DNA of 64,000 nucleotides from Microtetraspora sp. NBRC 16547 (GTDB taxonomy: Bacteria > Actinomycetota > Actinomycetes > Streptosporangiales > Streptosporangiaceae): NCBI RefSeq assembly GCF_030268965.1, contig NZ_BSSE01000008.1, positions 1 to 64,000 on the forward strand. The letters run 5' to 3'. Shown one piece after another: positions 49,825-59,482 of the stretch (its first letter is position 1; each line of letters starts with the position of its first letter). The notes under the pieces were generated by a model. The model was not told where the DNA came from and did no database searches. It worked only from the letters and a program-made list of their open reading frames with translations. The translations under genes and the position numbers were made by a program.

Positions 49825-51302
49825 TCTTCCATGCCTTCCATCGCGGTCACGAGCTCGTGGTCGGACCAGCCGCGCGGCACGTCCTTGACCACCCTCCCGT
49901 GGAACATCACCAGCACCCGGTCACAGATCCGCAGGTCGTCGAGCTCGTCGGAGACCAGTACGGCACCGGCGCCCCGCTCGACCGCGTCCTCGACGGCGCC
50001 GAGTAACGACTGCTTCGCCTTGACGTCCACCCCGGCGGTGGGGTTGATCACGACCAGCGCGGCGGGCGAGTCGGACAGCGCCCTGGCGAGCACGACCTTC
50101 TGCGCGTTGCCGCCGGACAGGTCGCCGACGGGCTGGTCCGGCCCCTCGGTCTTGATGTCCAGGTCCTCGATCATCTGTACGGCTCGCGCCCGCCGCCTGG
50201 ACGGGAACACGGTGCCGAACCGGCCGAGCTTGTGCGCGATCGGCAGGGTCGCGTTCTCGGCGATCGACAGCAGCGGGACGAACCCCTCGCGGTGCCGGTC
50301 CTGGGGGACGAACCCGAGCCCCGCCCTGAGCGCGGACGGCACATCCCCCGGCTTGACGGCGGTCCCATTGATGACGACCGTGCCGGCGTCGGCTCTGCGC
50401 AGCCCGACCAGGGTCTCGGCCAGGCCGACCTTGCCGCTGCTGCCCGACCCGGCCAGCCCCACCAGCTCTCCCACGCGGACCTCCAGCGACACGTCCTGGT
50501 ACCGGTCCCGCAGGGACAGCCCGCTCGCGGAGATCGCGACCGCGGCACCGGGCGTGCGGGACCTGGCCTGGTAGTCCGTGGTGGCCTCACCGGTCATCGC
50601 GGCGACCAGCTCGTCGTGCGGCAGCTCGGACACCGGCTTGGTGACGACGTGCCGGGCGTCGCGGAAGACCGTGACGCTCTGGCAGATCTCGTACACCTCG
50701 TCCAGGTGATGGGAGATGTACATCATGGTCACGCCCTGCTCGCGCAGAGCCCGCATCCGCTCGAAGAGCCGCTCGATGGCCGGGCCGTCGAGCTGGGCGG
50801 TCGGCTCGTCCAGGATGATGAACCGCGCGCCGAACGACAGCGCGCGGGCGATCTCGACGAGCTGCCGCTGCTCGACGTCGAGGTCTCCGGCGAGAGCCCC
50901 GGCGTCCACGTCCACGCCGTACCGTTCGAGGACCTCGCGGGCGTTCCGCCGCAGCGCACCCCACTGGATGAGCCGGCCGGACGTCTGGTGGCGGTTGAGA
51001 AAGAGGTTCTCCGCGACGGTCAGCGCGGGGATGATGGTCGACTTCTGGTAGACGCAGGCGACCCGCCGCCGCCACGCGTCCCGGTCGGCGAGGGCGGGCG
51101 CCGCCTCTCCCGAGAACAGCACCTCGCCCTCGTCCGGAGCCTGGAGCCCGGTCAGGATCGACACCAGCGTGGACTTGCCCGCGCCGTTCCTGCCGATGAG
51201 CGCGTGCGTCTCGCCCTCGGTGATGGAGATGCCCGCGCCGTTGAGCGCGACCGTGGGCCCGAACCGCTTGGTGACGTTCCTGGCTTCGACGTGAACGCTC
51301 AT
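49821..51302 (-). CDS. Sugar ABC transporter ATPase, RbsA type (two NBDs)
   Basis: A 493-residue double ATPase. The first NBD has Walker A GRNGAGKST, a signature-like DVEQRQLVEIARALS and Walker B FIILDEPTA. The second has a degenerate Walker A (GSGSSGKVGL), the signature LSGGNAQKVVLARAL, and Walker B-like ALVVINPTAGVDV. One competent and one degenerate site is normal for this family. Overlaps of four bases on both sides indicate a coupled operon. Confidence 0.93.
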   Translation of the reverse strand: MSVHVEARNVTKRFGPTVALNGAGISITEGETHALIGRNGAGKSTLVSILTGLQAPDEGEVLFSGEAAPALADRDAWRRRVACVYQKSTIIPALTVAENLFLNRHQTSGRLIQWGALRRNAREVLERYGVDVDAGALAGDLDVEQRQLVEIARALSFGARFIILDEPTAQLDGPAIERLFERMRALREQGVTMMYISHHLDEVYEICQSVTVFRDARHVVTKPVSELPHDELVAAMTGEATTDYQARSRTPGAAVAISASGLSLRDRYQDVSLEVRVGELVGLAGSGSSGKVGLAETLVGLRRADAGTVVINGTAVKPGDVPSALRAGLGFVPQDRHREGFVPLLSIAENATLPIAHKLGRFGTVFPSRRRARAVQMIEDLDIKTEGPDQPVGDLSGGNAQKVVLARALSDSPAALVVINPTAGVDVKAKQSLLGAVEDAVERGAGAVLVSDELDDLRICDRVLVMFHGRVVKDVPRGWSDHELVTAMEGMEE

Positions 51303-52351
51303 TGGACCTGGTTGCCCCAGAGGTTCTTGTCGTCCACGTTCTCCTTGGTGACCAGCGGAGCGGGAAGCTGGTCCTCGAGGCCGTTCGGCAGCGAGATGAT
51401 CGTGCTGTCGTGGTCGGTCGGGCCGGGCTGGAACGCCTTGCCCTCGGCCGCGGCCTTGGCGTAGAAGAGCGCGTACTTCGCGTACAGGTCGGCGGGCTGG
51501 GAGACCGTGGCGTCGATCTCGCCCTTGCGGATCGCGTCGAACTCCTGCGGGATGCCGTCGTTGGACACGACGAACACGTGCTTGGGGTCGTCCGGCTGGA
51601 CCAGCAGGCCCTTGGCCTTCAGCACCTGCAGCGTCGGGGCCAGGTGGACGCCGCCCGCGTGCAGGTAAACGCCCTTGATGTCGGGGTTCTGCTCCAGGCG
51701 GGTCTGCAGCATGGACGCCGCCTTGCTGCCCTCCCACTCGGTCGGCTCGTCGAAGACCGTGATCCCGGGGAACTTCGCCTTCATGCACTCGCGGAACGCC
51801 TCGGCCCGGTCCCGGCCGTTGATCGAGCTGAGCGCGCCCATGAGCTGGACGACCTTGCCCTTGCCGCCGAGCTTCTCGCCGAGGAACTCGCACGCCTTGG
51901 TGCCGTACGCCTTGTTGTCGGCGCGTACGACCATGTAGACGTTGCCCTTGTCGGGGCGGGTGTCCACGGAGACGACCGGGATCTTCTTGTTCTCCAGCTG
52001 CTGGAGGGTCGAGGCGATGGCCCCGGTGTCCTGCGGAGCCATGACGATCACCTTGGCGCCCTGGCTGACCAGCGCCTGGGTGTTGGCGACCAACTTGGCC
52101 ACGTCGTTCTGCGAGTTCGTCGGGTTCATCAGGTCGACCGAGAGCTCGGCCGCCATCTGCGGGACGTACTTGCTGTAGGAGTTCCAGAAGTCGGAGTCCG
52201 CGCGGGGGAGGTCGATGCCGACCTTCCCGCCCGAGGCCGTGCCGCCGGCGCTGCCGCTGCCGCCGGTCGTGGCGGCGTCCTCGGTGGTGGAGCCGCACGC
52301 GGTGATGATCGTCAAGAGGGCCGCTCCTGCGACCACGGGGCCGAACCGCAT
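51299..52351 (-). CDS. Sugar ABC transporter substrate-binding lipoprotein, RbsB type
   Basis: A 350-residue periplasmic-binding-fold lipoprotein. The lipobox TACGS (Cys19) follows a short signal. The RbsB-like fold shows as IDLPRADSDFWNSYSKYVPQ and LVSQGAKVIVMAPQDTGAIA. A Gly/Ser/Thr spacer (24-42) links it to the membrane surface. It probably binds L-fucose or a fucosylated sugar delivered by the GH95 enzyme, inferred from the neighbours. The SDR remnant and FucD gene lie just upstream. Confidence 0.92.
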   Translation of the reverse strand: MRFGPVVAGAALLTIITACGSTTEDAATTGGSGSAGGTASGGKVGIDLPRADSDFWNSYSKYVPQMAAELSVDLMNPTNSQNDVAKLVANTQALVSQGAKVIVMAPQDTGAIASTLQQLENKKIPVVSVDTRPDKGNVYMVVRADNKAYGTKACEFLGEKLGGKGKVVQLMGALSSINGRDRAEAFRECMKAKFPGITVFDEPTEWEGSKAASMLQTRLEQNPDIKGVYLHAGGVHLAPTLQVLKAKGLLVQPDDPKHVFVVSNDGIPQEFDAIRKGEIDATVSQPADLYAKYALFYAKAAAEGKAFQPGPTDHDSTIISLPNGLEDQLPAPLVTKENVDDKNLWGNQVQ

Positions 52352-52387
52352 CGTTTGCCTCTGTTTCCTCAGGGGGTGGGGGGTGTT

Positions 52388-52465
52388 TCAGCTGGCCGGT
52401 CTGAGCCGGAGGCCGTGCATGCCGCCGTCGGCCGCGAGGACCGTGCCGGTGGTGGAGAGCGTCAT
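52388..52465 (-). pseudogene. 3' remnant of an SDR dehydrogenase gene
   Basis: A 25-codon frame opens with an ATG that overlaps the FucD stop (ATGA) and reads [20 protein letters not shown], the typical C-terminal end of short-chain dehydrogenases. The Rossmann and catalytic parts are missing. Sugar-acid or fucose SDRs commonly sit beside fucD, so I read this as the leftover of a deleted gene. Because the deletion left an in-frame start, a short peptide may still be made. Confidence 0.7.
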
Positions 52466-53748
52466 GACTCCCTCCAGACCGCGCCGCCGGGGAAGCTGTA
52501 CGCGGCGATCGATTCCGGACGCATCCGGGCGCTGAACCCGGGCGAGGCCGGAGCGGTGTAGCAGCCGTTCTCGATGACGACCGGATCGGTGAAGTGCTCG
52601 TGCAGATGGTCGACGTACTCGATGATGCGGTTCTCCATCGATCCGCTCACCGCGACGTAGTCGAACATCGACAGGTGCTGGACCAGCTCGCACAGCCCGA
52701 CCCCGCCGGCGTGCGGGCAGACCGGTACGCCGAACTTGGCGGCGAGCAGCAGGATCGCGATGTTCTCGTTCACGCCGCCGACCCTGGCCGAGTCGAGCTG
52801 CAGGTAGGAGATGGCCCCGGTCTGGAGGAGCTGCTTGAAGACGATCCTGTTCTGCACGTGCTCGCCGGTCGCGACGGGGATCGGCGCGATGCCGCGCGCG
52901 ATGGCCGCGTGGCCGAGCACGTCGTCGGGGCTGGTCGGCTCCTCGACCCAGTGTGGGCGGAACTCCTTCAGCGCGTTGACCCAGGCGACGGCCGTGTCGA
53001 CGTCCCAGCGCTGGTTGGCGTCGATCGCGATCGGGAAGTCGTCGCCGCACACCTCGCGGGCGACTCGGAACCTGCGGACGTCGTCGTCGAGGTTGGCGCC
53101 GACCTTCAGCTTGATCTGCCTGAAGCCCTGGTCGAGCGCCTCCTCGCACCGCGTCCTGAGCTTGTCGTCGTCGTAGCCGAGCCAGCCGGGGGAGGTGGTG
53201 TACGCCGGGTAGCCGTGCTCCCGCAGGTGGGCGATCCGCTGGCGCCTGCCCGGTTCGGCCCTGCGCAGGATCTCCAGGGCCTCCTCAGGGGTGAGGGCGT
53301 CGCTGAGGTAGCGGAAGTCGACGAGGTCGACGATCCGCTCCGGCGGCAGCTCGCCGAGCAGCAGCCACAACGGCTTGCCCTCCAGCCGGGCCCGGAGGTC
53401 CCAGAGGGCGTTGACCACGGCGGAGATCGCCATGTGCATGACGCCCTTCTCCGGGCCGAGCCAGCGGAGCTGGGAGTCGTAGACCATCTCCTTGTACAGC
53501 GCGCCGATGTCCTCGGTGTCCCGCCCGATGACGTACTGCTCCAGCGCCCTGATGGCGGCGGTCTGCACGTCGTTGCCGCGGCCGATCGTGAACGCGAAGC
53601 CGTGCCCCTCGACGCCGTCGCCGGTCCGCAGCACCACGTACGCGGCGGAGTAGTCGGGGTCGGGGTTCATCGCGTCGGAGCCGTCGAGCTCGCGTGACGT
53701 GGGAAAGCGGATGTCGTGGGTCGAAAGCGCCACGATTCGGCGGCTCAC
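52462..53748 (-). CDS. fucD: L-fuconate dehydratase
   Basis: A 428-residue enolase-superfamily enzyme of the mandelate racemase group. The base lysines are in [12 protein letters not shown], and the metal ligands in [25 protein letters not shown] and [11 protein letters not shown]. The C-terminal signature [20 protein letters not shown] and [15 protein letters not shown] is specific to L-fuconate dehydratase as I recall it. The enzyme makes 2-keto-3-deoxy-L-fuconate in the non-phosphorylated fucose route. The GTG at 53748 has no obvious binding site. It is divergent from the secreted fucosidase across 421 bases. Confidence 0.92.
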   Translation of the reverse strand: MSRRIVALSTHDIRFPTSRELDGSDAMNPDPDYSAAYVVLRTGDGVEGHGFAFTIGRGNDVQTAAIRALEQYVIGRDTEDIGALYKEMVYDSQLRWLGPEKGVMHMAISAVVNALWDLRARLEGKPLWLLLGELPPERIVDLVDFRYLSDALTPEEALEILRRAEPGRRQRIAHLREHGYPAYTTSPGWLGYDDDKLRTRCEEALDQGFRQIKLKVGANLDDDVRRFRVAREVCGDDFPIAIDANQRWDVDTAVAWVNALKEFRPHWVEEPTSPDDVLGHAAIARGIAPIPVATGEHVQNRIVFKQLLQTGAISYLQLDSARVGGVNENIAILLLAAKFGVPVCPHAGGVGLCELVQHLSMFDYVAVSGSMENRIIEYVDHLHEHFTDPVVIENGCYTAPASPGFSARMRPESIAAYSFPGGAVWRES

Positions 53749-54169
53749 GCCCGGCCCACTGTCTGCCGCTGCCGTCCCCCGGAAGCGAGGAAAGCCCCGT
53801 CGATCTCGGGCGCTCCGATGTCGCGCAGGTTGCCGGCGGCATCCTTCACCACCGGCTTCTCCTGTCCGACAGGTCCTACTCGCAGCAGCTTCACACCGCA
53901 TCCTTCGGTCATACATCGGATGTCTCGATCGAGATGCTGAAACGCGTTCCCGTTCATGTCAAGACTTTGAGGGCGGGTAGTCCGATCTGTGACCTGGATA
54001 TATGCCGAAATGTCAGCGATTCTCTCCCGGGGCTGTTTCGCTCGCACATCCGATATCCCTCGCTCCGGCCGTACGGTCACAACCCAGAAAACATCGGAGG
54101 GGAAACCTTGTTGCGGTCAGGTTTCCGGTGTAGGAACGAGCCCAGATCGACCGATCGTCGGAGGTTTCC
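53749..54169. other. Divergent promoter region of the fucose locus
   Basis: No gene is seen in these 421 bases. They must carry the promoters for fucD (minus) and the GH95 gene (plus). The central part is less GC-rich than the genes and contains one LacI-like palindrome (53939-53950). The GGAGG binding site for the GH95 GTG lies at 54160-54164. Confidence 0.6.
53939..53950. promoter_or_regulatory. Candidate LacI-type operator
   Basis: GAAACGCGTTCC is a near-perfect palindrome centred on CG, the usual form of LacI/GalR family operators in actinobacteria. It lies midway between fucD and the GH95 gene and could control both. No LacI regulator is encoded in the window, so the assignment is tentative. 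Confidence 0.4.
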
Positions 54170-57100
54170 GTGCATGTCCGTCCCAAACGACGCTTAGGCC
54201 TTACCTTCCTGTCCGCGTTCGCCCTGGTCGCCGGAATGATCGGAGCGGCCGGTCCGGCCCGTGCCGGACAGGCGTCCGCACCCGCCGAGCAGACACCCGA
54301 TGAGTTGACCCTCTGGTACGACAAGCCCGCCACCAACTGGGAGACCCAGGCGTTGCCCATCGGCAACGGTCCGCTGGGGGCCAAGATCTTCGGTGGCGTG
54401 GCCGCCGAGCAGATCCAGTTCAACGAGAAGACCCTGTGGACCGGTGGTCCCGGCTCGCCGAACTACGACTTCGGCAACTGGAAGACCCCGCGGCCGAACG
54501 CCATCGCGGAGGTCCAGCAGCAGATCGACCGCGACGGCAAGATGTCGCCGGGCGCGGTGGCGGCCAAGCTGGGACAGCCCAAGACCGGCTTCGGCGCCTA
54601 CCAGACCTTCGGCGACCTCTACCTGGACATCGCGGGCGCGCCGCAGAACCCCACCGGCTACCGGCGCGAGCTGAGCCTGGGTGAGGCCGTGGCCCGGGTC
54701 GCCTACACCGCTGAGGGCGTCACGTACTCTCGTGAGTACTTCGCCAGCCACCCCGGCAACGTGATCGTCGGCCGCCTCTCCGCCGATCAGGGCGGCAAGG
54801 TCTCCTTCACGCTGCGGCACACCTCGCCGCGCAACGACAAGACCGTCACCGCCGCCGACGGCCGGCTCACCATTCGCGGCGCCCTGGCCGACAACAAGAT
54901 GAAGTTCGAGTCCCAGGTGCAGGTGGTCAGCCAGGGCGGCACCCGTACCGACGCCGGGGACAAGATCACCGTCACCGGCGCGGACAGCGCGGTGTTCGTG
55001 CTGTCAGCCGGCACCGACTACTCCGACGCCTACCCCGCCTACCGCGGCGAGGACCCGCACGCCAAGGTCACCGCTGCCGTGGACGCCGCGGCCGGCCAGA
55101 GCTACGACCAGCTCAGGCAGGCCCACCTGGCCGACTACCGGAAGCTGTTCGACCGGGTGAAGCTGGACCTCGGGCAGGGCACCCCAAGGGTGCCGACCGA
55201 CCAGCTCCGGCGCGACTACACCGGCGGCGGCTCGGCCGACGACCGCGCGCTGGAGGCGATGTTCTTCGCCTACGGCCGGTACCTGCTGATCTCCTCCTCA
55301 CGCGAGGGCGACCTCCTGCCCGCCAACCTGCAGGGCGTGTGGAACAACTCGACCAACCCGCCCTGGTCGGCCGACTATCACGTCAACATCAACCTGCAGA
55401 TGAACTACTGGCTGGCCGAGCAGACGAACCTGGATGAGACCACCCAGCCGTACGACCTGTTCGTCTCCGCCCTGGTCGCCCCCGGCCGCAAGACCGCACA
55501 GGACATGTACGGCGCCCGCGGCTGGGTCGTCAACAACGAGACCAACCCGTTCGGCTTCACCGGCGTCCACAACTATGCCTCTTCGTTCTGGTTCCCCGAG
55601 GCCGCGGCCTGGACCACGCAGCACCTGTACGACCGCTACCGGTTCACCGGTGACGTGGACTACCTGAGGAACACCGCCTATCCGGTGATCAAGGGTGCCG
55701 CCGAGTTCTGGCTGGACTTCCTGCACACCGACCCGCGCGACGGCAAGCTGGTCGTGTCGCCGAGCTACTCGCCGGAGCAGGGCGACTTCTCCGCCGGCGC
55801 CTCGATGTCGCAGCAGATCGTGCGCGAGGCGCTCACCAACGCCCTCGCCGCCGCCAAGAAGCTCGATCTGGACCAGGACTTCCAGGACGAGGTGAGCGCC
55901 GCGCTGGCCAAGCTCGACCCGGGCATCCGGATCGGCTCCTGGGGCCAGCTCCAGGAGTGGAAGACCGACTGGGATTCTCCGACCAACGACCACCGGCACG
56001 TCTCCCACCTGTTCGCGCTGCACCCGGGCAACCAGATCGTCGTGGGCACCCCGGAGGCCGAGGCGGCCAAGGTCTCGCTGACCGCGCGCGGCGACGGCGG
56101 CACCGGCTGGTCCAAGGCATGGAAGATCAACTTCTGGGCGCGGCTGCTCGACGGCGACCACGCCCACAAGATGCTCAGCGAGCAGCTGAAGAGCTCGACG
56201 CTGGACAACCTCTGGGACACGCACCCGCCGTTCCAGATCGACGGCAACTTCGGCGCCACCTCGGGCATCGCCGAGATGTTGCTGCAGAGCCAGCACTCCG
56301 TCGTCGACGTTCTGCCCGCGCTGCCCGCGGCCTGGCCGACCGGCTCGTACGCCGGGCTGCGGGCCCGCGGCAACGTGACCGTCGACGCCTCGTGGAAGGA
56401 CGGAGCGGTATCGGAGATCGTCCTGCGGGCGGGCTCCGCGGGTCCGCTGACTGTGCGCAACGCGGTCTTCAGCGGCCCCTACCGCCTGGTGGACGACCAG
56501 GGACACACCGTCCGGCACACCCGTGACGGCGCGGCGGTCACCTTCACCGCGGAGGCCGGCGGCGTCTACCGTGTGGCGGCCGGCGCGCGCGTCACGGTCA
56601 AGGCGCCCGCCGAGGCCGGACCCGGCTCGTCGTTCCCCGTGGAGGTCACCGTCGCGGCGACCGGCAAGCGCGCCGTGCCCGCCGGCGACCTCACCCTGCG
56701 TATGCCGGAGGGCTGGACGGCCGAGCCCGCCTCGCGTCACCTCCCGGCTGTGCCGCCCGGCCGTACCCGCACCGAGACGTTCACCGTCACGGCCGGGCCG
56801 GCCGACGGATCGCGCGTCGCGCGGATCGCCGCGACGCTCACCGGAGGATCCGGCTGGTCGGCGAGCGGGACGGCCGCGCTCGCGGTGGCCCCCTGCGTGG
56901 TCCCGTCCGCCGCGACGCCCCTCGTCGCCTGGGACCCGTCCTCCGGCACGACCGTCGCCGACCTCTCCGGAAACGGCAGGGACGCGACCATCACCGGCCC
57001 GGCCGCCTACGACGCGGACGGCGGCCTCGTGCTCGGCGGGTCCACCTACCTGACGACGGCGCCGACGACGCTGGGCTTCCTGCGCGAGGCGACGTTCGCG

Positions 57101-57514
57101 GCCCGGGTGAAGGTGGCCGCGCCGTCCGGCTACCGGCGGCTGTTCGACTCGCAGCCGTCCGGCAACCCCGGCACCGACGGCGTTCTCGTCGATCTGACTC
57201 CGGACAACAGGGTGCGCTTCATCGGCGCCGGGCTGAACGTCATCACCGACGCGGTCGTGCCGTCCGGGCGGTACCTCGATCTGGTGGTCACGATGGGCCG
57301 CGACGGCGCGGTCACCGTCTACGTGGACGGCGCCCGGGTGGGCGGTGCCTCGGTCCCGGCCGATGGGATCATGGGGTGCGCCACGCGCCCGCTGCGGTTC
57401 GCGGCCGACCAGGGCGGCGGCCAGCGGCTGTCCGGAGCCGTGGACCGGATGGCGATCTTCGCCCGTGCGCTGACCGCGGCCGAAGCGGCCACCTGGCAGA
57501 GTCTGGCCTTCTGA
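54170..57514 (+). CDS. Secreted GH95 alpha-L-fucosidase with NEW3 and LamG domains
   Basis: An 1114-residue exported glycosidase. Residues 1-32 are a signal peptide (ARA-GQ). The GH95 domain (about 40-770) starts WETQALPIGNGPLGAKIFGG; the catalytic region has NINLQMNYWLAEQTNLD, then GARGWVVNNETNPFG, RHVSHLFALHPGN and PFQIDGNFGATSG. A NEW3-like beta domain (about 800-905) and a LamG-like domain (about 915-1114; TLGFLREATFAARVKV, DRMAIFARALTAAEA) may hold polysaccharide. GH95 enzymes hydrolyse alpha-1,2-L-fucosides, and some act on galactosides. The GTG start follows GGAGG. Extracellular fucose release feeds the importer and FucD encoded alongside. Confidence 0.93.
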   Translation: MHVRPKRRLGLTFLSAFALVAGMIGAAGPARAGQASAPAEQTPDELTLWYDKPATNWETQALPIGNGPLGAKIFGGVAAEQIQFNEKTLWTGGPGSPNYDFGNWKTPRPNAIAEVQQQIDRDGKMSPGAVAAKLGQPKTGFGAYQTFGDLYLDIAGAPQNPTGYRRELSLGEAVARVAYTAEGVTYSREYFASHPGNVIVGRLSADQGGKVSFTLRHTSPRNDKTVTAADGRLTIRGALADNKMKFESQVQVVSQGGTRTDAGDKITVTGADSAVFVLSAGTDYSDAYPAYRGEDPHAKVTAAVDAAAGQSYDQLRQAHLADYRKLFDRVKLDLGQGTPRVPTDQLRRDYTGGGSADDRALEAMFFAYGRYLLISSSREGDLLPANLQGVWNNSTNPPWSADYHVNINLQMNYWLAEQTNLDETTQPYDLFVSALVAPGRKTAQDMYGARGWVVNNETNPFGFTGVHNYASSFWFPEAAAWTTQHLYDRYRFTGDVDYLRNTAYPVIKGAAEFWLDFLHTDPRDGKLVVSPSYSPEQGDFSAGASMSQQIVREALTNALAAAKKLDLDQDFQDEVSAALAKLDPGIRIGSWGQLQEWKTDWDSPTNDHRHVSHLFALHPGNQIVVGTPEAEAAKVSLTARGDGGTGWSKAWKINFWARLLDGDHAHKMLSEQLKSSTLDNLWDTHPPFQIDGNFGATSGIAEMLLQSQHSVVDVLPALPAAWPTGSYAGLRARGNVTVDASWKDGAVSEIVLRAGSAGPLTVRNAVFSGPYRLVDDQGHTVRHTRDGAAVTFTAEAGGVYRVAAGARVTVKAPAEAGPGSSFPVEVTVAATGKRAVPAGDLTLRMPEGWTAEPASRHLPAVPPGRTRTETFTVTAGPADGSRVARIAATLTGGSGWSASGTAALAVAPCVVPSAATPLVAWDPSSGTTVADLSGNGRDATITGPAAYDADGGLVLGGSTYLTTAPTTLGFLREATFAARVKVAAPSGYRRLFDSQPSGNPGTDGVLVDLTPDNRVRFIGAGLNVITDAVVPSGRYLDLVVTMGRDGAVTVYVDGARVGGASVPADGIMGCATRPLRFAADQGGGQRLSGAVDRMAIFARALTAAEAATWQSLAF

Positions 57515-57545
57515 TCGGATGAGGACCGAGGACCGGGCGCACGCC

Positions 57546-59333
57546 CTACGGCTGGGCGCCGCCGCAGTTGGGCGCGCACAGCCGCCGGGCGATCCCCTTC
57601 AGGAAGATGTTGCGGATCTCCAGGACGGTCTGCGGGAAGTACGCCGCGCCTCCCGTGGCCTTGGCGATCGCCGTCATCTGCGCCCGGTCCTCGTCCTTGT
57701 TGGTGTTGAACGAGATGATCAGGATGTTCACCGGCCGCTTGGGGTCGTAGGCCTCCTTCAGCCTCTTCAGGATCCCGGGGTTGGAGATCCCGCCGTTGGG
57801 GTCGTCGTTCCCGACGCCGTCCGTGAAGAGGATGATCGTGTTGACCTTGTCCGCCTGGTAGTCCTTGGTCATCTTCTGGTAGGCGGCCCACAGGGTGTCG
57901 TTCAGGCCGGTGTTGCCCGTCGGGATCGCCTGGACGTCCCGCATCGCCTGGGCGATGAGTTCCCGCCGGGTGACGCCGTCGATCTGCTGGGCGAGCGGCC
58001 CGATCGGCACGACTTCCTTCCAGTCCACGCCCTGGCCGCGGAGGTTGTCGGAGAAGGCCCAGGTGCCCACCTCGGCCTTGTCCGGGAACAGCTTCAGCCC
58101 CTCGATGGCGACGTTGCCGATGGCCCGCATGCGGCTCACGCCCGTGCTGTCGGCGGGCAGGGCCATGGTGCCGGAGATGTCGACCAGGGCGAGGAGCTTC
58201 GTGCCCAGCTTGATCTGGTGCCACGCCTGGGTCAGCTTGGTGATCGACGCGCCGTCCGGGAGCGCCAGCTCGGCCGGATTCTTGGCGTTGACGCCGTTCT
58301 CCGGGGCGAGCGCGCCACCGCCCTTCCCCTGCGGCGTGCGGAAGCCGTGGTCCTGCACGATCTTCTGGCCCGACGCCGAGGTCAGCTCGGTGCTGAAGGC
58401 ATGGGCCGCCTCGCGCACCGCCGGGTCCTTGGACGTGATCACGATCGGATAGTCGAGGCTGAGGGTGCCCTCGGCCGGATAGAGCGCGACGGCCGGGTCC
58501 GACGGATGGGACGTCGTGTTGAACGCCCACACGGACTGCTCGGAGGCGACGCCGACCGGGATGCGCGCGGCCGCCTTGGTGAGCGTGGCGAACAGGCTGT
58601 CCGGCGAGGAGACCGTGGACTCGGAGAGCTGGCGCAGCACCCCCACGAGCAGCTCCTCGTTGCCGCCCCCCGCCTTCAGCACGGAGGAGCCCGCGAGCAG
58701 CGCGCCGAGCCCGGCGGCGTTCTGCGCCGGGTCGAGCGCGAGCACCCGGACCTTCTTCGCCAGCCCGTCGGGGTTGGCGGCGTTCGCGGCGCTCAACAGG
58801 CCGGTCCAGCTCGCCGGGCTGAACGCCGCCTGGAGCTTCTCCGCCCCCGTCTTGGACGCGGTGAGGACGACGGGGGAGCGCGCCGCGCTGCCGGATGCCT
58901 TCAGCCCCGCCTTGGCCAGGCCGGCGCCGGACAGCCACAGGCTGGAGTCGGGGACCCAGACGTCCGGATCGACCTTCCCCGAGGTGGGGTCGCTGCTGGA
59001 CATCGCGTTGGCGATCCCGGCCGACTGCGCCGCCTTCACCGAGACGGTGACGCACGTGCCGCCCGCCGTCCGGCCCGACTTCCCGAACTTCTCCGCCACC
59101 TTGGCGATGGCCGGCTCGATGTCCGGCGAGGCCACCACCGAGAGCCCGATCTTGTCCCCGCCGCAGCCCTCGTCCTTGTTGACCACGACGTACACGGCCA
59201 CGCCGCACAGAACGGCGAGTGCGACCGCGCCCGCCAGGGGTGCGAACACCTTGCCGCGGCTCGCGCGGCGGCGGCGCGGCTCGCGCGGGCCGTACCCGCC
59301 GTCGGTTTCGTCTGTGCGGTGGCGTCCGCCCAC
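57546..59333 (-). CDS. Membrane-anchored substrate-binding/VWA fusion protein
   Basis: A 595-residue protein. A basic cytoplasmic start is followed by one membrane helix (31-51). Residues 55-350 look like a type II periplasmic binding domain (SVVASPDIEPAIAKVAEKFG, DPDVWVPDSSLWL, PVGVASEQSVWAFN). A von Willebrand A domain follows with the metal site LALVDISGTM and TIILFTDGVGNDD. The order binding domain then VWA is typical of actinobacterial exported VWA proteins. The GTG at 59333 has AGAGGA five bases upstream. The ligand is unknown. Confidence 0.83.
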   Translation of the reverse strand: MGGRHRTDETDGGYGPREPRRRRASRGKVFAPLAGAVALAVLCGVAVYVVVNKDEGCGGDKIGLSVVASPDIEPAIAKVAEKFGKSGRTAGGTCVTVSVKAAQSAGIANAMSSSDPTSGKVDPDVWVPDSSLWLSGAGLAKAGLKASGSAARSPVVLTASKTGAEKLQAAFSPASWTGLLSAANAANPDGLAKKVRVLALDPAQNAAGLGALLAGSSVLKAGGGNEELLVGVLRQLSESTVSSPDSLFATLTKAAARIPVGVASEQSVWAFNTTSHPSDPAVALYPAEGTLSLDYPIVITSKDPAVREAAHAFSTELTSASGQKIVQDHGFRTPQGKGGGALAPENGVNAKNPAELALPDGASITKLTQAWHQIKLGTKLLALVDISGTMALPADSTGVSRMRAIGNVAIEGLKLFPDKAEVGTWAFSDNLRGQGVDWKEVVPIGPLAQQIDGVTRRELIAQAMRDVQAIPTGNTGLNDTLWAAYQKMTKDYQADKVNTIILFTDGVGNDDPNGGISNPGILKRLKEAYDPKRPVNILIISFNTNKDEDRAQMTAIAKATGGAAYFPQTVLEIRNIFLKGIARRLCAPNCGGAQP

Positions 59334-59470
59334 GGTGTCCTCTTTTCAGGGGAGATCCTGGGTAATGCTTACGGAACACTACTGGTAAGGATTAAGGCGG
59401 CAAAATACTCATCTTGCTGGGATGATCACCGTAGGTGATGGAAAATGGGCGGATCGCGCGCCGCGCGCCG

Positions 59471-59476
59471 TACCCT
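59471..59476 (+). promoter_or_regulatory. -10 element of a probable leaderless transcript
   Basis: TACCCT ends six bases before the GTG of the SpoU-type gene, and no ribosome binding site is present. This spacing places the transcription start at the start codon. Confidence 0.5.
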
Positions 59477-59482
59477 TGGCGG

